Shown here: positions 1-7,605 of the stretch, piece after piece
Numbering within the stretch: position 1 is the stretch's first letter
Layout: each line of letters begins with the position of its first letter
Assembly: GCF_003014695.1 (NCBI RefSeq)
Contig: NZ_PYAS01000008.1
Span: 248,001 to 312,000, forward strand
DNA: 64,000 nucleotides
Direction: 5' to 3'
From: Dyadobacter jiangsuensis
GTDB taxonomy: Bacteria > Bacteroidota > Bacteroidia > Cytophagales > Spirosomataceae
Translations under genes and position numbers: made by a program
The notes under the pieces: model-generated
The model's input: only the letters and a program-made list of their open reading frames with translations
Databases searched by the model: none
Told to the model about the DNA's origin: nothing

Positions 1-90
1 GGCTATCATCATGGCAATGACGGTCCCCATAAGCGGGATGCCAATAATGCGCCATTTCCTGTCATTGAGCGTGTAAGCCTTTTCCTTCAT
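1..90 (-). CDS. N-terminus of a truncated membrane protein, possibly a LytS-type sensor kinase
   Basis: Only the first 30 codons lie in the window; the gene runs off the left edge. The visible peptide starts MKEKAYTLNDRKWRIIGIPL and continues into a hydrophobic run (PLMGTVIAMMIA), which suits the short cytoplasmic lead and first membrane helix of a Bacteroidota LytS-like histidine kinase. That assignment is an inference from a short fragment. It sits about 50 nt downstream of the TonB receptor on the same strand, separated by a strong inverted repeat, so it may be a separate transcript. Confidence 0.4.
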   Translation of the reverse strand, partial: MKEKAYTLNDRKWRIIGIPLMGTVIAMMIA

Positions 91-99
91 TGCGAGTTG

Positions 100-136
100 A
101 TATTGGCGGGCAAACTACTCGTTTACCCGCCAATAT
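100..136 (-). terminator. Inverted repeat after the TonB receptor gene, possible terminator
   Basis: An 11-bp perfect stem (ATATTGGCGGG at 100-110 with CCCGCCAATAT at 126-136) continues inward by about five more pairs with one mismatch around a 5-nt loop. It lies between the receptor stop codon and the next start codon on the minus strand. No T-run follows it, so it could be a processing or attenuation hairpin rather than a classical intrinsic terminator. Confidence 0.5.
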
Positions 137-140
137 TCAA

Positions 141-2516
141 TTAAAATGTGTATCTGAAATACGGCACAGGGAAAAACGGTGCCTGGTACTGATTCACCAG
201 TTCGTTGGTTCTCGGGTTATAGGTTTGCTGGAAGATATTTTTACGCGCCGTTACGTTCTGCAAATCCATTGAAAATTCCATGGTGCTCCGGCGCATTTCC
301 CGGCGATAGGAGAAGCGGATATCGGTTCTGAAATAGGCACTTTGCCGCAACGAGTAAGCACGATTTTCATCATAAACAGCTGCACCCCGCGCCCGCGACG
401 CAGCGAGGTTCAGTGGCGTGATGTACTTGCCGCCGACCAGCGACGTCTTGATGTTCGCACTCAGGATATTGTTGGTACCAAAGCGGAATTCTTTGCCGCC
501 AAGCACATTCAGCACATACTTGGTGTTGAACGCGGTATTACGCTCCACGTTATCGCTGCCTTTGTATTTCGAATCGAACAGCGAAGTGGTGAGCAGGAAG
601 TAATAACCTTTGCTGAAATACCTTTCCAAAGTCAATTCTAAACCCATATTACGGCCCGAGCCGCTATTCACCAGGCTGTCGCGGTCCGACGGTCCGAAAG
701 CAGCGCCCATATTCAATGCGGAGTAAGTGGAAGCCCGGCGCTCTACCGGCACGTCGAACAGTTGCTGATAATACGGCTCGATTTTCAGCAGGAGATTCTC
801 GGTCAACCTGTTCTGATAGCTCAGCACGAAATGGTGGCTTTTGGTAAAACCCAGGTCCTTGTTGGTACGTACCGGCCCCGACTCCCCGGGAGTTTGTACA
901 AAATAGGTGTAAATGTTCTGGGCCTGACTATTCAAACCATACCCCACACTTACCGACTGGCCTTTTCCAAATACGTATTGCAAACCGGCCCTCGGCTCGA
1001 CAGCCACATTGTTGTTCAGGTTATAATGCTGAAAATGGAGTCCGGTTGTAAAGATCAATCCCGGTGAAATCCTGTACTTCCATTGCGTATAAGCCTGCGT
1101 AAGTACTGTTTTTTCGCCGCTCACATTTGCGCGAACGGTGTCAATTTTCCCACCCTGGTGAAGGGAGCGGCTGTACAGGTCGAAGTCGAGCAAATCCACA
1201 GTAATCCCTCCGTAAATACTACTTTTCGCATTCATTTTATGCCTTACATTCAGCACTGCCGAATATTTGGAAGTGTTGTATTTCGCCTCGCCGCTCAGGA
1301 AAGCTTCGCGCGCAGGGTTGCTGATGGAATCACCGCTGAACCGCTCGCGGGTTGTGCTCATACCTAATGTGAGTTTGGCGAAAGTTTTGGGGGTAAGATT
1401 GTGTTCATAGGCCAATCCGAAAATGTTGGTACCATATTTGACCCGGGTGTTGGTGTTTTCGGTGCCATACATATTTGAAAGCGTAGTGTCCACCTCATTG
1501 CCCTGGAAATTCACGTCGCTGCTTCCTGTTACCCCAAAAAGTGTCAGCTTTCCTTTGCTGCCAGTCGGGACAGCCACTTTAAAGTTCAGGTCCTGGTAAT
1601 CGGGAATGGCTGTTCCCGTACCGAACTGCAATCCCAGGGCTTTGAACAGCCCTAGCGTGGAATACCGGTAATTCAAAAGAAAGGATGCCTTGGAGTTTCT
1701 TGCAAAGGGACCTTCGGCACCCAATTCAAAACCATTGAAGCCTACCTGGCCCATCAGTTCATGTTTCTGATTATTGCCTTCGCGAAGTTGCAGGTCAAAC
1801 ACCGCCGCCAGCGCATTTCCGTACTGGGAGGGAAAGGCACCCGTAAGAAAGTCGGATTTGCCGAGCACGTTGTTGTTCAGCATGCTTACCGGCCCGCCCG
1901 TAGCTGCGAACGAACCAAAGTGGTTGGGATTGGGGATATTAAGACCTTCCAGTTGCCATAATGTGCCCGACGGGGAATTCCCTCTGACCACGATGTCGTT
2001 GCGTGAATCATCGCCCGACACCACCCCGGCAAAGTTCGCTGCCATCCGCGACGGGTCGCCCAGTGCACCGGCATAGCGCTTGGTATCATCGACATTAAAC
2101 GACCGGCCGCTCACCAGCGACAGCTCGTTATTGGTTTTGGTCTTATCGTTTTTGCGATCAGCGATAACCACCACCTCGTCGAGGTTCTGTACCGACTCCG
2201 TCAGCGTTACATTCAAAACCACCTCCTTGCCGGCCGTCACGACGATGTTGGACAAGCGCTGCGATTCATACCCGACCATCGTAATCTGAAACGACTGGCG
2301 GCCCATCGGCACCCCCGCGATCACGAAATCGCCCCGCACATCGGTAACGGCCCCCACCGGGCTGCCGCCTGCATCCCGAATGAGCAATACCGACGCCCCG
2401 ATCACCGGCGATTTGGAAACCTCGTCGCGGATTGTCCCGCGGATTGTCTGCGTACCTTCCTGCGCATATAAGTTGGCAGCAAAAAGAAATGTCATGGCTA
2501 ATAGTAATGCTTTCAT
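141..2516 (-). CDS. TonB-dependent receptor with N-terminal carboxypeptidase-regulatory-like domain
   Basis: This 791-residue outer-membrane receptor has a signal peptide (MKALLLAMTFLFAANLYAQ), a carboxypeptidase-regulatory-like beta domain at about residues 24-105 (TIRGTIRDEVSKSPVIGAS), a plug domain at about 115-260 (the stretch DIVVRGNSPSGTLWQLEG is typical), and a long C-terminal barrel ending in an aromatic residue (PYFRYTF). The family takes up bound substrates using TonB energy. The substrate cannot be told from sequence, and no SusD partner is adjacent. It is divergent from the ECF sigma gene starting at 2733, so the two share a 216-nt upstream region, but co-regulation is only a guess. 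Confidence 0.85.
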   Translation of the reverse strand: MKALLLAMTFLFAANLYAQEGTQTIRGTIRDEVSKSPVIGASVLLIRDAGGSPVGAVTDVRGDFVIAGVPMGRQSFQITMVGYESQRLSNIVVTAGKEVVLNVTLTESVQNLDEVVVIADRKNDKTKTNNELSLVSGRSFNVDDTKRYAGALGDPSRMAANFAGVVSGDDSRNDIVVRGNSPSGTLWQLEGLNIPNPNHFGSFAATGGPVSMLNNNVLGKSDFLTGAFPSQYGNALAAVFDLQLREGNNQKHELMGQVGFNGFELGAEGPFARNSKASFLLNYRYSTLGLFKALGLQFGTGTAIPDYQDLNFKVAVPTGSKGKLTLFGVTGSSDVNFQGNEVDTTLSNMYGTENTNTRVKYGTNIFGLAYEHNLTPKTFAKLTLGMSTTRERFSGDSISNPAREAFLSGEAKYNTSKYSAVLNVRHKMNAKSSIYGGITVDLLDFDLYSRSLHQGGKIDTVRANVSGEKTVLTQAYTQWKYRISPGLIFTTGLHFQHYNLNNNVAVEPRAGLQYVFGKGQSVSVGYGLNSQAQNIYTYFVQTPGESGPVRTNKDLGFTKSHHFVLSYQNRLTENLLLKIEPYYQQLFDVPVERRASTYSALNMGAAFGPSDRDSLVNSGSGRNMGLELTLERYFSKGYYFLLTTSLFDSKYKGSDNVERNTAFNTKYVLNVLGGKEFRFGTNNILSANIKTSLVGGKYITPLNLAASRARGAAVYDENRAYSLRQSAYFRTDIRFSYRREMRRSTMEFSMDLQNVTARKNIFQQTYNPRTNELVNQYQAPFFPVPYFRYTF

Positions 2517-2668
2517 TGGCTAATTTTTATGAATTGATGCACCGAAATACGGCATAACATGCTGTGTTTGAAATGCCGGGAGAGGCCAACCGTAAAGATC
2601 CGTGGGTGAAACGGTGGCAGCGTTCGGGGAATCGTCAATGCTTTTCCGGCGGCCGGGAGACAAACTTA

Positions 2669-2701
2669 TTTGGACTTATTATAAACAAGTGACTATATTT
2701 G
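2669..2701 (+). promoter_or_regulatory. Bacteroidota-type promoter of the ECF sigma gene
   Basis: TATATTTG at 2694-2701 matches the -7 consensus TAnnTTTG, and TTTG at 2669-2672 is a fitting -33 element with 21 nt between them. The box lies about 31 nt before the ATG of the sigma factor gene. Confidence 0.6.
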
Positions 2702-2732
2702 TCTTATTCATTCCGCTTGCGCCTACGATTGC

Positions 2733-3272
2733 ATGACCGTCAATACAACCGACAACGCCCCTTTCCGGATAGACGAGACGTCTTTCAAGCAGATCTATCT
2801 GGCTCATTGGGAGAAGGTGTATGCTGTTTGCTACAACACCGTCCGCGATCCTGAACCGGCCAAAGGAATGGTACAGGAAATCTTCAAATCACTCTGGGAA
2901 CGGAAGGACGAGCTTGAAATTACCACTTCGGTGGAGCGCTACCTGCTCCGGTCGGCCAAATTTAAGGTTTTTGAATACCTGCGGAACACGAAGTCCCGCA
3001 AGGAGCATAACGAGATCGCATTTGCAGACTATTGCGACCGCACGCACTGTACCGAAAACGACATTCTTTATAATAGCCTCAAAAACAAAGTCGACGGCCT
3101 GGTTGACACCCTGCCCTGCCAATGCCGGCGCGTTTACAAAATGAGCCGCGAAGAAGGGCTCAGCAACAAAGAGATCGCGTCGGCGCTGCTGATCTCCGAG
3201 CGGGCAGTCGAATACCACATTACCAGGGCGCTCACCACGCTTCGCGCCAACCTCACCGAATATATGCACTAG
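2733..3272 (+). CDS. ECF-type RNA polymerase sigma-70 factor
   Basis: This 179-residue protein has the two conserved ECF regions: sigma region 2 at about residues 18-85 (FKQIYLAHWEKVYAVCYNTV, then EIFKSLWERKDELE) and sigma region 4 at about 120-172, with the helix-turn-helix in GLSNKEIASALLISERAVEY. It matches the Bacteroidota subgroup in which the sigma factor is paired with a FecR-like anti-sigma factor. The next gene, 85 nt downstream, is such a partner, so the pair probably controls the surface-uptake genes that follow (4044-10050). The ATG start is preceded by a good promoter match. Confidence 0.9.
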   Translation: MTVNTTDNAPFRIDETSFKQIYLAHWEKVYAVCYNTVRDPEPAKGMVQEIFKSLWERKDELEITTSVERYLLRSAKFKVFEYLRNTKSRKEHNEIAFADYCDRTHCTENDILYNSLKNKVDGLVDTLPCQCRRVYKMSREEGLSNKEIASALLISERAVEYHITRALTTLRANLTEYMH

Positions 3273-3357
3273 AATCGCGGTGCGGCTTACGGCTAAACTC
3301 AATTTATGCTACTTTTACTTTCAGGAAGCATCACCAACCGAACTGTGGAGTACTTGA

Positions 3358-4035
3358 ATGAAGATCAGTAAAGAACTTATTGAAAAATACCATCATGGCC
3401 ACTGCACCGACGAAGAAAGGGCCGCAGTAGAGGAATGGCTGCTGAACGACGATGCCGACGAAACGATGGAATGGAGCTTACCGGAGGAAAAAACGGCCGT
3501 GCAATCTGAAATGTGGAATGAAATTGCTGCTATCCTCCCTTCTTCCGCCGAAATGCCTGCACCGAAGGTTGAGCGCACGATTATGCGTTCGCTCTGGAAA
3601 CCGGCCGTGGCTGCGTGCCTGCTCGCCGTGCTGGGGTCGGTCGCTTACAGTTTGAAACACGACTCGGCTACTCAAAAAGTTATTTCCCTGAACAATAGCT
3701 CCGGCACAGAGAACAAGGCACTTCACGAGAAAGAATTTTCCCTTTCCATTGCACCGAAAAGCAATGTGGCCATCAATAGCAAAACGGGCATTATGGACTT
3801 CTGCGGGGCAGTACTGATTAACCCGAAGGAAGATATTGAACTTACTTTTCAAGGCACTTGTGCAAACCCTGCTCAGAACCGGGAAAAGGTTTCGCTGAAA
3901 AAAGGACAAAACTACATCGCGCTCAACTATGGTGGCAAGGCCCAAACCGGCGAAGTGATCGTCGTCGAAGAAGGGGCGATGGCAAGCCTTCCGCCGCTCG
4001 TTTTGAAGCAGCTCATGCACCAGTTCAATATCTGA
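3358..4035 (+). CDS. Atypical FecR-like anti-sigma factor
   Basis: The first 40 residues (ELIEKYHHGHCTDEERAAVE, then EWLLNDD) are the cytoplasmic anti-sigma segment typical of Bacteroidota FecR proteins. A single membrane helix follows at about residues 82-98 (LWKPAVAACLLAVLGSVAYS). The remaining ~125 residues are periplasmic but shorter than usual: normal FecR-family proteins are 300-400 residues with FecR and DUF4974 domains, whereas this has 225 in total and I cannot recognise either domain. It lies between its cognate sigma gene and a lipoprotein gene 8 nt downstream, which suggests one transcript. The periplasmic part may read a different partner from a normal receptor signalling domain. 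Confidence 0.7.
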   Translation: MKISKELIEKYHHGHCTDEERAAVEEWLLNDDADETMEWSLPEEKTAVQSEMWNEIAAILPSSAEMPAPKVERTIMRSLWKPAVAACLLAVLGSVAYSLKHDSATQKVISLNNSSGTENKALHEKEFSLSIAPKSNVAINSKTGIMDFCGAVLINPKEDIELTFQGTCANPAQNREKVSLKKGQNYIALNYGGKAQTGEVIVVEEGAMASLPPLVLKQLMHQFNI

Positions 4036-4043
4036 CCTCACTC

Positions 4044-5270
4044 ATGATACATCGTTACCGGGGTCCTGTCCACTTCGTCATTTTCGCATTGCTTGTCGTT
4101 GCTTTCCTGCCCGGCTGCCGGAAGCAATCCAGTGAAAAAGAGCCTATTACCGGAAAGAAATACAGTATTTACGCCATGATGAAAAATGGCAAAGAGTATA
4201 TCTTTCAAACCGACTCCCTTCATTCGGGTGAGATTAACCCGGAAAAATCAGGTGCGCGGGTTGTGCCAGCGCCGCTTTATTATGAGCTCATCGTCCGTGA
4301 TGGCCAGTATTACAGCATCGATCGCCGCAAAAGCGCATTTGTGCGGTACAAAATTGCCGATGGCGAATTTGTGAGGGATACAGCTGTTGCAATCACCGGC
4401 TTCTCGTCTGTTGAAAACTACAACTGGCTGTCGCAGGATTCGCTGATGATCCTCGGTTATGACGACGATGCACGTAAGGTCCGCTATGTCAAAATCGATG
4501 TCCGAAATCTGAGCGTGACCCAGGGTACCGTGCCTGTTCCCGCGCCATTCGGCAACTATAACTGGCTCTCCATTGGCTTCTCACAGTTCCTGGAAAACAA
4601 ATTGTACATTGGCTACTGCTACCACACCTACACGCTCGACAACTACACGACCGGCGATACGATTTACACTGCCATACTGGATTATCCCGAGTTGAAACCA
4701 CTAAAAACACTCAAAGATACCCGGTCCGTATATCCTGGCGGTGTGAATACCCGTCAAAGCCATTCATTTGTGACAGAGAATGGGGATTTTTACTTCATCG
4801 CCTGCCCTGGAATTGCATCAGGAAATTACCCGCAAAAACCAACCGGGATTTTCCGCATCCAAAAATCGCATGAAGAAATCGACCCGGCTTATTTCTTCAA
4901 TATCTCAGCATCAGCGATTAAGAACCACGGCTATGGCTTTTGGTATGTAGGGAAAGGCAAAGCGATCGTAAGAACCGAGCGTAAAGGCCTTTATACGGGG
5001 ATGAAGGATCACTACAAAGTCCCCCATTTCGACTTTTACCTGCTCGATCTTGAAAAGCAGACTACCAGCCGGCTCCCTCTTCCGCTGGACAAGGGAACTT
5101 CCCGCCAGTGCGTACTGGTAGAAGATGGAAAGGCGTATATTACCGTCAATTCGGGAAATGAAGGGTGTTATGTGTGGGTGCTTAACCCCGAAACAGGTGC
5201 ACTCAAAAAGGGATTGAAGTTCAGTGAGGATACGGAGTATATTCTGCGGCTGGAACCCCTGACTGATTAG
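4044..5270 (+). CDS. DUF4374-like lipoprotein
   Basis: The ATG at 4044 is chosen because it starts a clear lipoprotein signal (MIHRYRGPVHFVIFALLVVA, then FLPGC), with the lipobox LPGC giving an acylated cysteine; the reading frame is open further upstream but overlaps the anti-sigma gene. The mature part of about 385 residues looks like a beta-propeller with repeated short blades and aromatic motifs (twice NYNWLS). It resembles DUF4374 proteins, which in Bacteroidota sit beside siderophore receptors and PepSY proteins. Those neighbours are present here, so a periplasm- or surface-facing role in siderophore or haem handling is likely but unproven. Confidence 0.6.
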   Translation: MIHRYRGPVHFVIFALLVVAFLPGCRKQSSEKEPITGKKYSIYAMMKNGKEYIFQTDSLHSGEINPEKSGARVVPAPLYYELIVRDGQYYSIDRRKSAFVRYKIADGEFVRDTAVAITGFSSVENYNWLSQDSLMILGYDDDARKVRYVKIDVRNLSVTQGTVPVPAPFGNYNWLSIGFSQFLENKLYIGYCYHTYTLDNYTTGDTIYTAILDYPELKPLKTLKDTRSVYPGGVNTRQSHSFVTENGDFYFIACPGIASGNYPQKPTGIFRIQKSHEEIDPAYFFNISASAIKNHGYGFWYVGKGKAIVRTERKGLYTGMKDHYKVPHFDFYLLDLEKQTTSRLPLPLDKGTSRQCVLVEDGKAYITVNSGNEGCYVWVLNPETGALKKGLKFSEDTEYILRLEPLTD

Positions 5271-5277
5271 CTCTCCC

Positions 5278-6175
5278 CTATGCATTCTTGATTTCTTCGG
5301 GCGTGAGACCCGTGATTTCTGAAATTGTCCCGATATCAAAACCTTTGGTTTTCATATTACGAGCGATCTTCAATTTCTCTTCCTCTCTTCCTTCTTTTAT
5401 TCCTTTTTATTCCTTCCTCCCTTCCTTCCTTTGTTGCTACTTTTTTCGCGTACTCCATGGAATTTTCATTATCCCATTTAGCTTTTAAATATGCATCCCA
5501 TGCCATCTTTTCTTGTTCATTTAGGTTACAAACTTCTGCTATTCTAAAAACCTTGCCAAAAACAGGCTGCGAGAGAAACGTTGGAACTTGATCGAATTTA
5601 GTTAAATTTTTCAATAAATACAGCCACCGGTCCAGCTCGGTCGAAAGCTCAGGAACATGCTTCTTAAAGCGGGGCAGCTCAATGAATGTCAGGCCAAATT
5701 TGTCGTAAAACACCTGGCCACTACTCCTGTTAACCAACCTGATTTCATGGAGATACTGACCATCTAGGGAATCTTCAAAGCAGAAATCCATCAAACCAAT
5801 CAAATACACCGGTTTCAAGTCATACTTCCAATTCGCAATCTCTGCCGTAACCTGGTCTCGGACGAGGGAAGCCGAATAGTACAAACATCTGTCTTTGAAA
5901 TATTCCTGCTTCACGCGCTGCACTTCAATGATAAACTGCTCACCGTCGGCCCCGGTACAGCACAAATCGAAAACAGCTTTGCGGAAAATCGAAAGCTGTC
6001 CATTGTTTTCATTCTGATTGAATGTCAGATCCGCCACGTGCCTTTCTCCCGCGAAAAGGACATTCAGGAAATCGATCAGGATATCCTTGTTGGCTTCCGT
6101 ACCGAAGATCCGTTTGAAACCAAAGTCTGAAAGCGGGTCGATGAACCGGCCGCAAGGCATTTCATGCATTTCCAT
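5278..6175 (-). pseudogene. Rpn family PD-(D/E)XK nuclease/putative transposase, frameshifted near its C-terminus
   Basis: The N-terminal ~250 residues match the Rpn (recombination-promoting nuclease) family: start MEMHEMPCGRFIDPLSDFGF and nuclease residues D70, E84 and Q86 in FDLCC and IIEVQ. The frame is intact to residue 272, but a perfect tandem duplication of a 10-bp unit (5395-5404 and 5405-5414) shifts it into a short tail ending RS at 5357. Without the extra copy, reading continues through GREEEKLKIARNM to the usual family tail (GFDIGTISEITGLTPEEIKN), stopping at 5278 and giving about 295 residues. The core nuclease would still be made, so loss of function is uncertain. It lies antisense inside an uptake cluster, like an insertion. 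Confidence 0.75.
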
Positions 6176-6369
6176 AGTGCGTGCGGATAGAGATTGTTAA
6201 CCGTTCAATTTATAGGGAAGCATTCCGGCGGCTATCATACAATGATCGAACAGCAGTCATTTTTTACCAAGCGGCCTTCGGTAAACGAGCGATTGTGCTA
6301 CTCATTTCCAAAAGGGGTATCCTCCTTTTGGAAACTTCGAAAGATTGGCGAAATAAGAATCGATATTCA

Positions 6370-7527
6370 ATGAACATCCTAAAAAAAATCAATGCCTGGC
6401 TCCACCTCTGGCTCGGACTGGCTTCCGGAATTGTAGTGGTAATAGTAGGTTTCACAGGCTGTATTCTCGTATTTGAAACTGAATTGGAAGATCTGACCAT
6501 GAAGCATCTCGATGCTCCAAACACTCAAAATAAGGCTATGCTGCCGCCATCAGTGCTTTGGAAATCAGTAAAACACGCACTGCCCGACAAGGAAATCCAC
6601 AGTGTCTGGTACCATGGTAAAAACCAGACGGCCCATTTCAGTCTTGACTCCGATTCGCTCGTGTACGTGAACCCCTATACCGCGGAAGTTGTGGCTATGG
6701 TGGACCATGAAGATTTCTTCCACTTCATTCTCGACGGCCACACAAGCCTCTGGATCGAAGGAAAGATCGGAACGGGGATCGTCAGCTACGCGACTTTGAT
6801 ATTTTTCATATTGCTCATCACGGGAATCGTGCTTTGGTGGCCCAAAAAGTGGACGAAATCGGAAAGAGAAAAGGCATTGACAATCAAATGGCAGGCCAAA
6901 TTCAAACGGGTCAATTACGATTTGCACAATGTGCTGGGTTTCTATTCACTCACCGTCGCATTGATATTGACGATTACCGGGCTGATCATGGGATTTCAAT
7001 GGTTTAATAAAGGTTTTTACTCGCTGGTTTCAGGCGGGCAGGAGCCTCCACGCTATGAGCGGGCGTTTTCCGATACTACCCAAAATCTGCCCCTCGCGAG
7101 CTTGTCCAATGTCGACGCGGCGTGGCGCAAGGGCGTTACCGAAATCGGGGTGCTCAATAAGGAGGCTATCATTGTTTCGTTTCCCGATAAGCCTTCCGAA
7201 CCCATTGACCTTTGCACCGATATGCACAACGGCTCATGGCGATACGTATACCTCGACCAGCACACCCTCGAAGAACTCCCTGCGAGCCAGCCCCAGATTG
7301 CCGAACTGGATGTGGCCCAATGGCTTCGCAGGACAAACTATGCCTGGCACGTGGGAGCAATCGGTGGAATGCCAACCAAAATCCTGTTTTTCCTGGCCAG
7401 TCTGATCTGTACAAGCTTGCCTATCACCGGCTTTTACATCTGGTGGGGCAAAAAGACTAAAACCAAAAAGCGAGGCAAAGCATTGTCACCGAACCCCTAC
7501 CTTTCGGTTTCTACCAACAAAGCCTGA
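6370..7527 (+). CDS. PepSY-associated membrane protein
   Basis: This 385-residue inner-membrane protein has the PepSY_TM layout: a helix at about residues 15-40 (LHLWLGLASGIVVVIVGFTG), a periplasmic PepSY-like portion, helices near 140-158, 195-215 and 335-355, and conserved His residues (HFILDGHTSLW and ANYAWHVGAIGG-like segments). I start at ATG 6370 because it leads directly into the first amphipathic helix; the frame stays open for 63 codons upstream. Related proteins such as FoxB and PiuB are thought to reduce iron in siderophores at the inner membrane. With a receptor gene 78 nt downstream and a DUF4374-like gene upstream, a siderophore-iron role is plausible. Confidence 0.8.
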   Translation: MNILKKINAWLHLWLGLASGIVVVIVGFTGCILVFETELEDLTMKHLDAPNTQNKAMLPPSVLWKSVKHALPDKEIHSVWYHGKNQTAHFSLDSDSLVYVNPYTAEVVAMVDHEDFFHFILDGHTSLWIEGKIGTGIVSYATLIFFILLITGIVLWWPKKWTKSEREKALTIKWQAKFKRVNYDLHNVLGFYSLTVALILTITGLIMGFQWFNKGFYSLVSGGQEPPRYERAFSDTTQNLPLASLSNVDAAWRKGVTEIGVLNKEAIIVSFPDKPSEPIDLCTDMHNGSWRYVYLDQHTLEELPASQPQIAELDVAQWLRRTNYAWHVGAIGGMPTKILFFLASLICTSLPITGFYIWWGKKTKTKKRGKALSPNPYLSVSTNKA

Positions 7528-7605
7528 TATTTACATTCAATTATCTATTACATTTCATCAACTCCTGATTTCCCGGCAGTATCGCCGGTAAGCCCTTTTA
7601 CAGCT

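Noticed and set aside
3858-4043. An N-terminal extension of the DUF4374-like lipoprotein
   Set aside because: It overlaps the anti-sigma gene in another frame, and the lipoprotein signal begins at 4044.
5278-6175. A complete insertion sequence around the Rpn gene
   Set aside because: No terminal inverted repeats or target-site duplication could be seen in the flanks.
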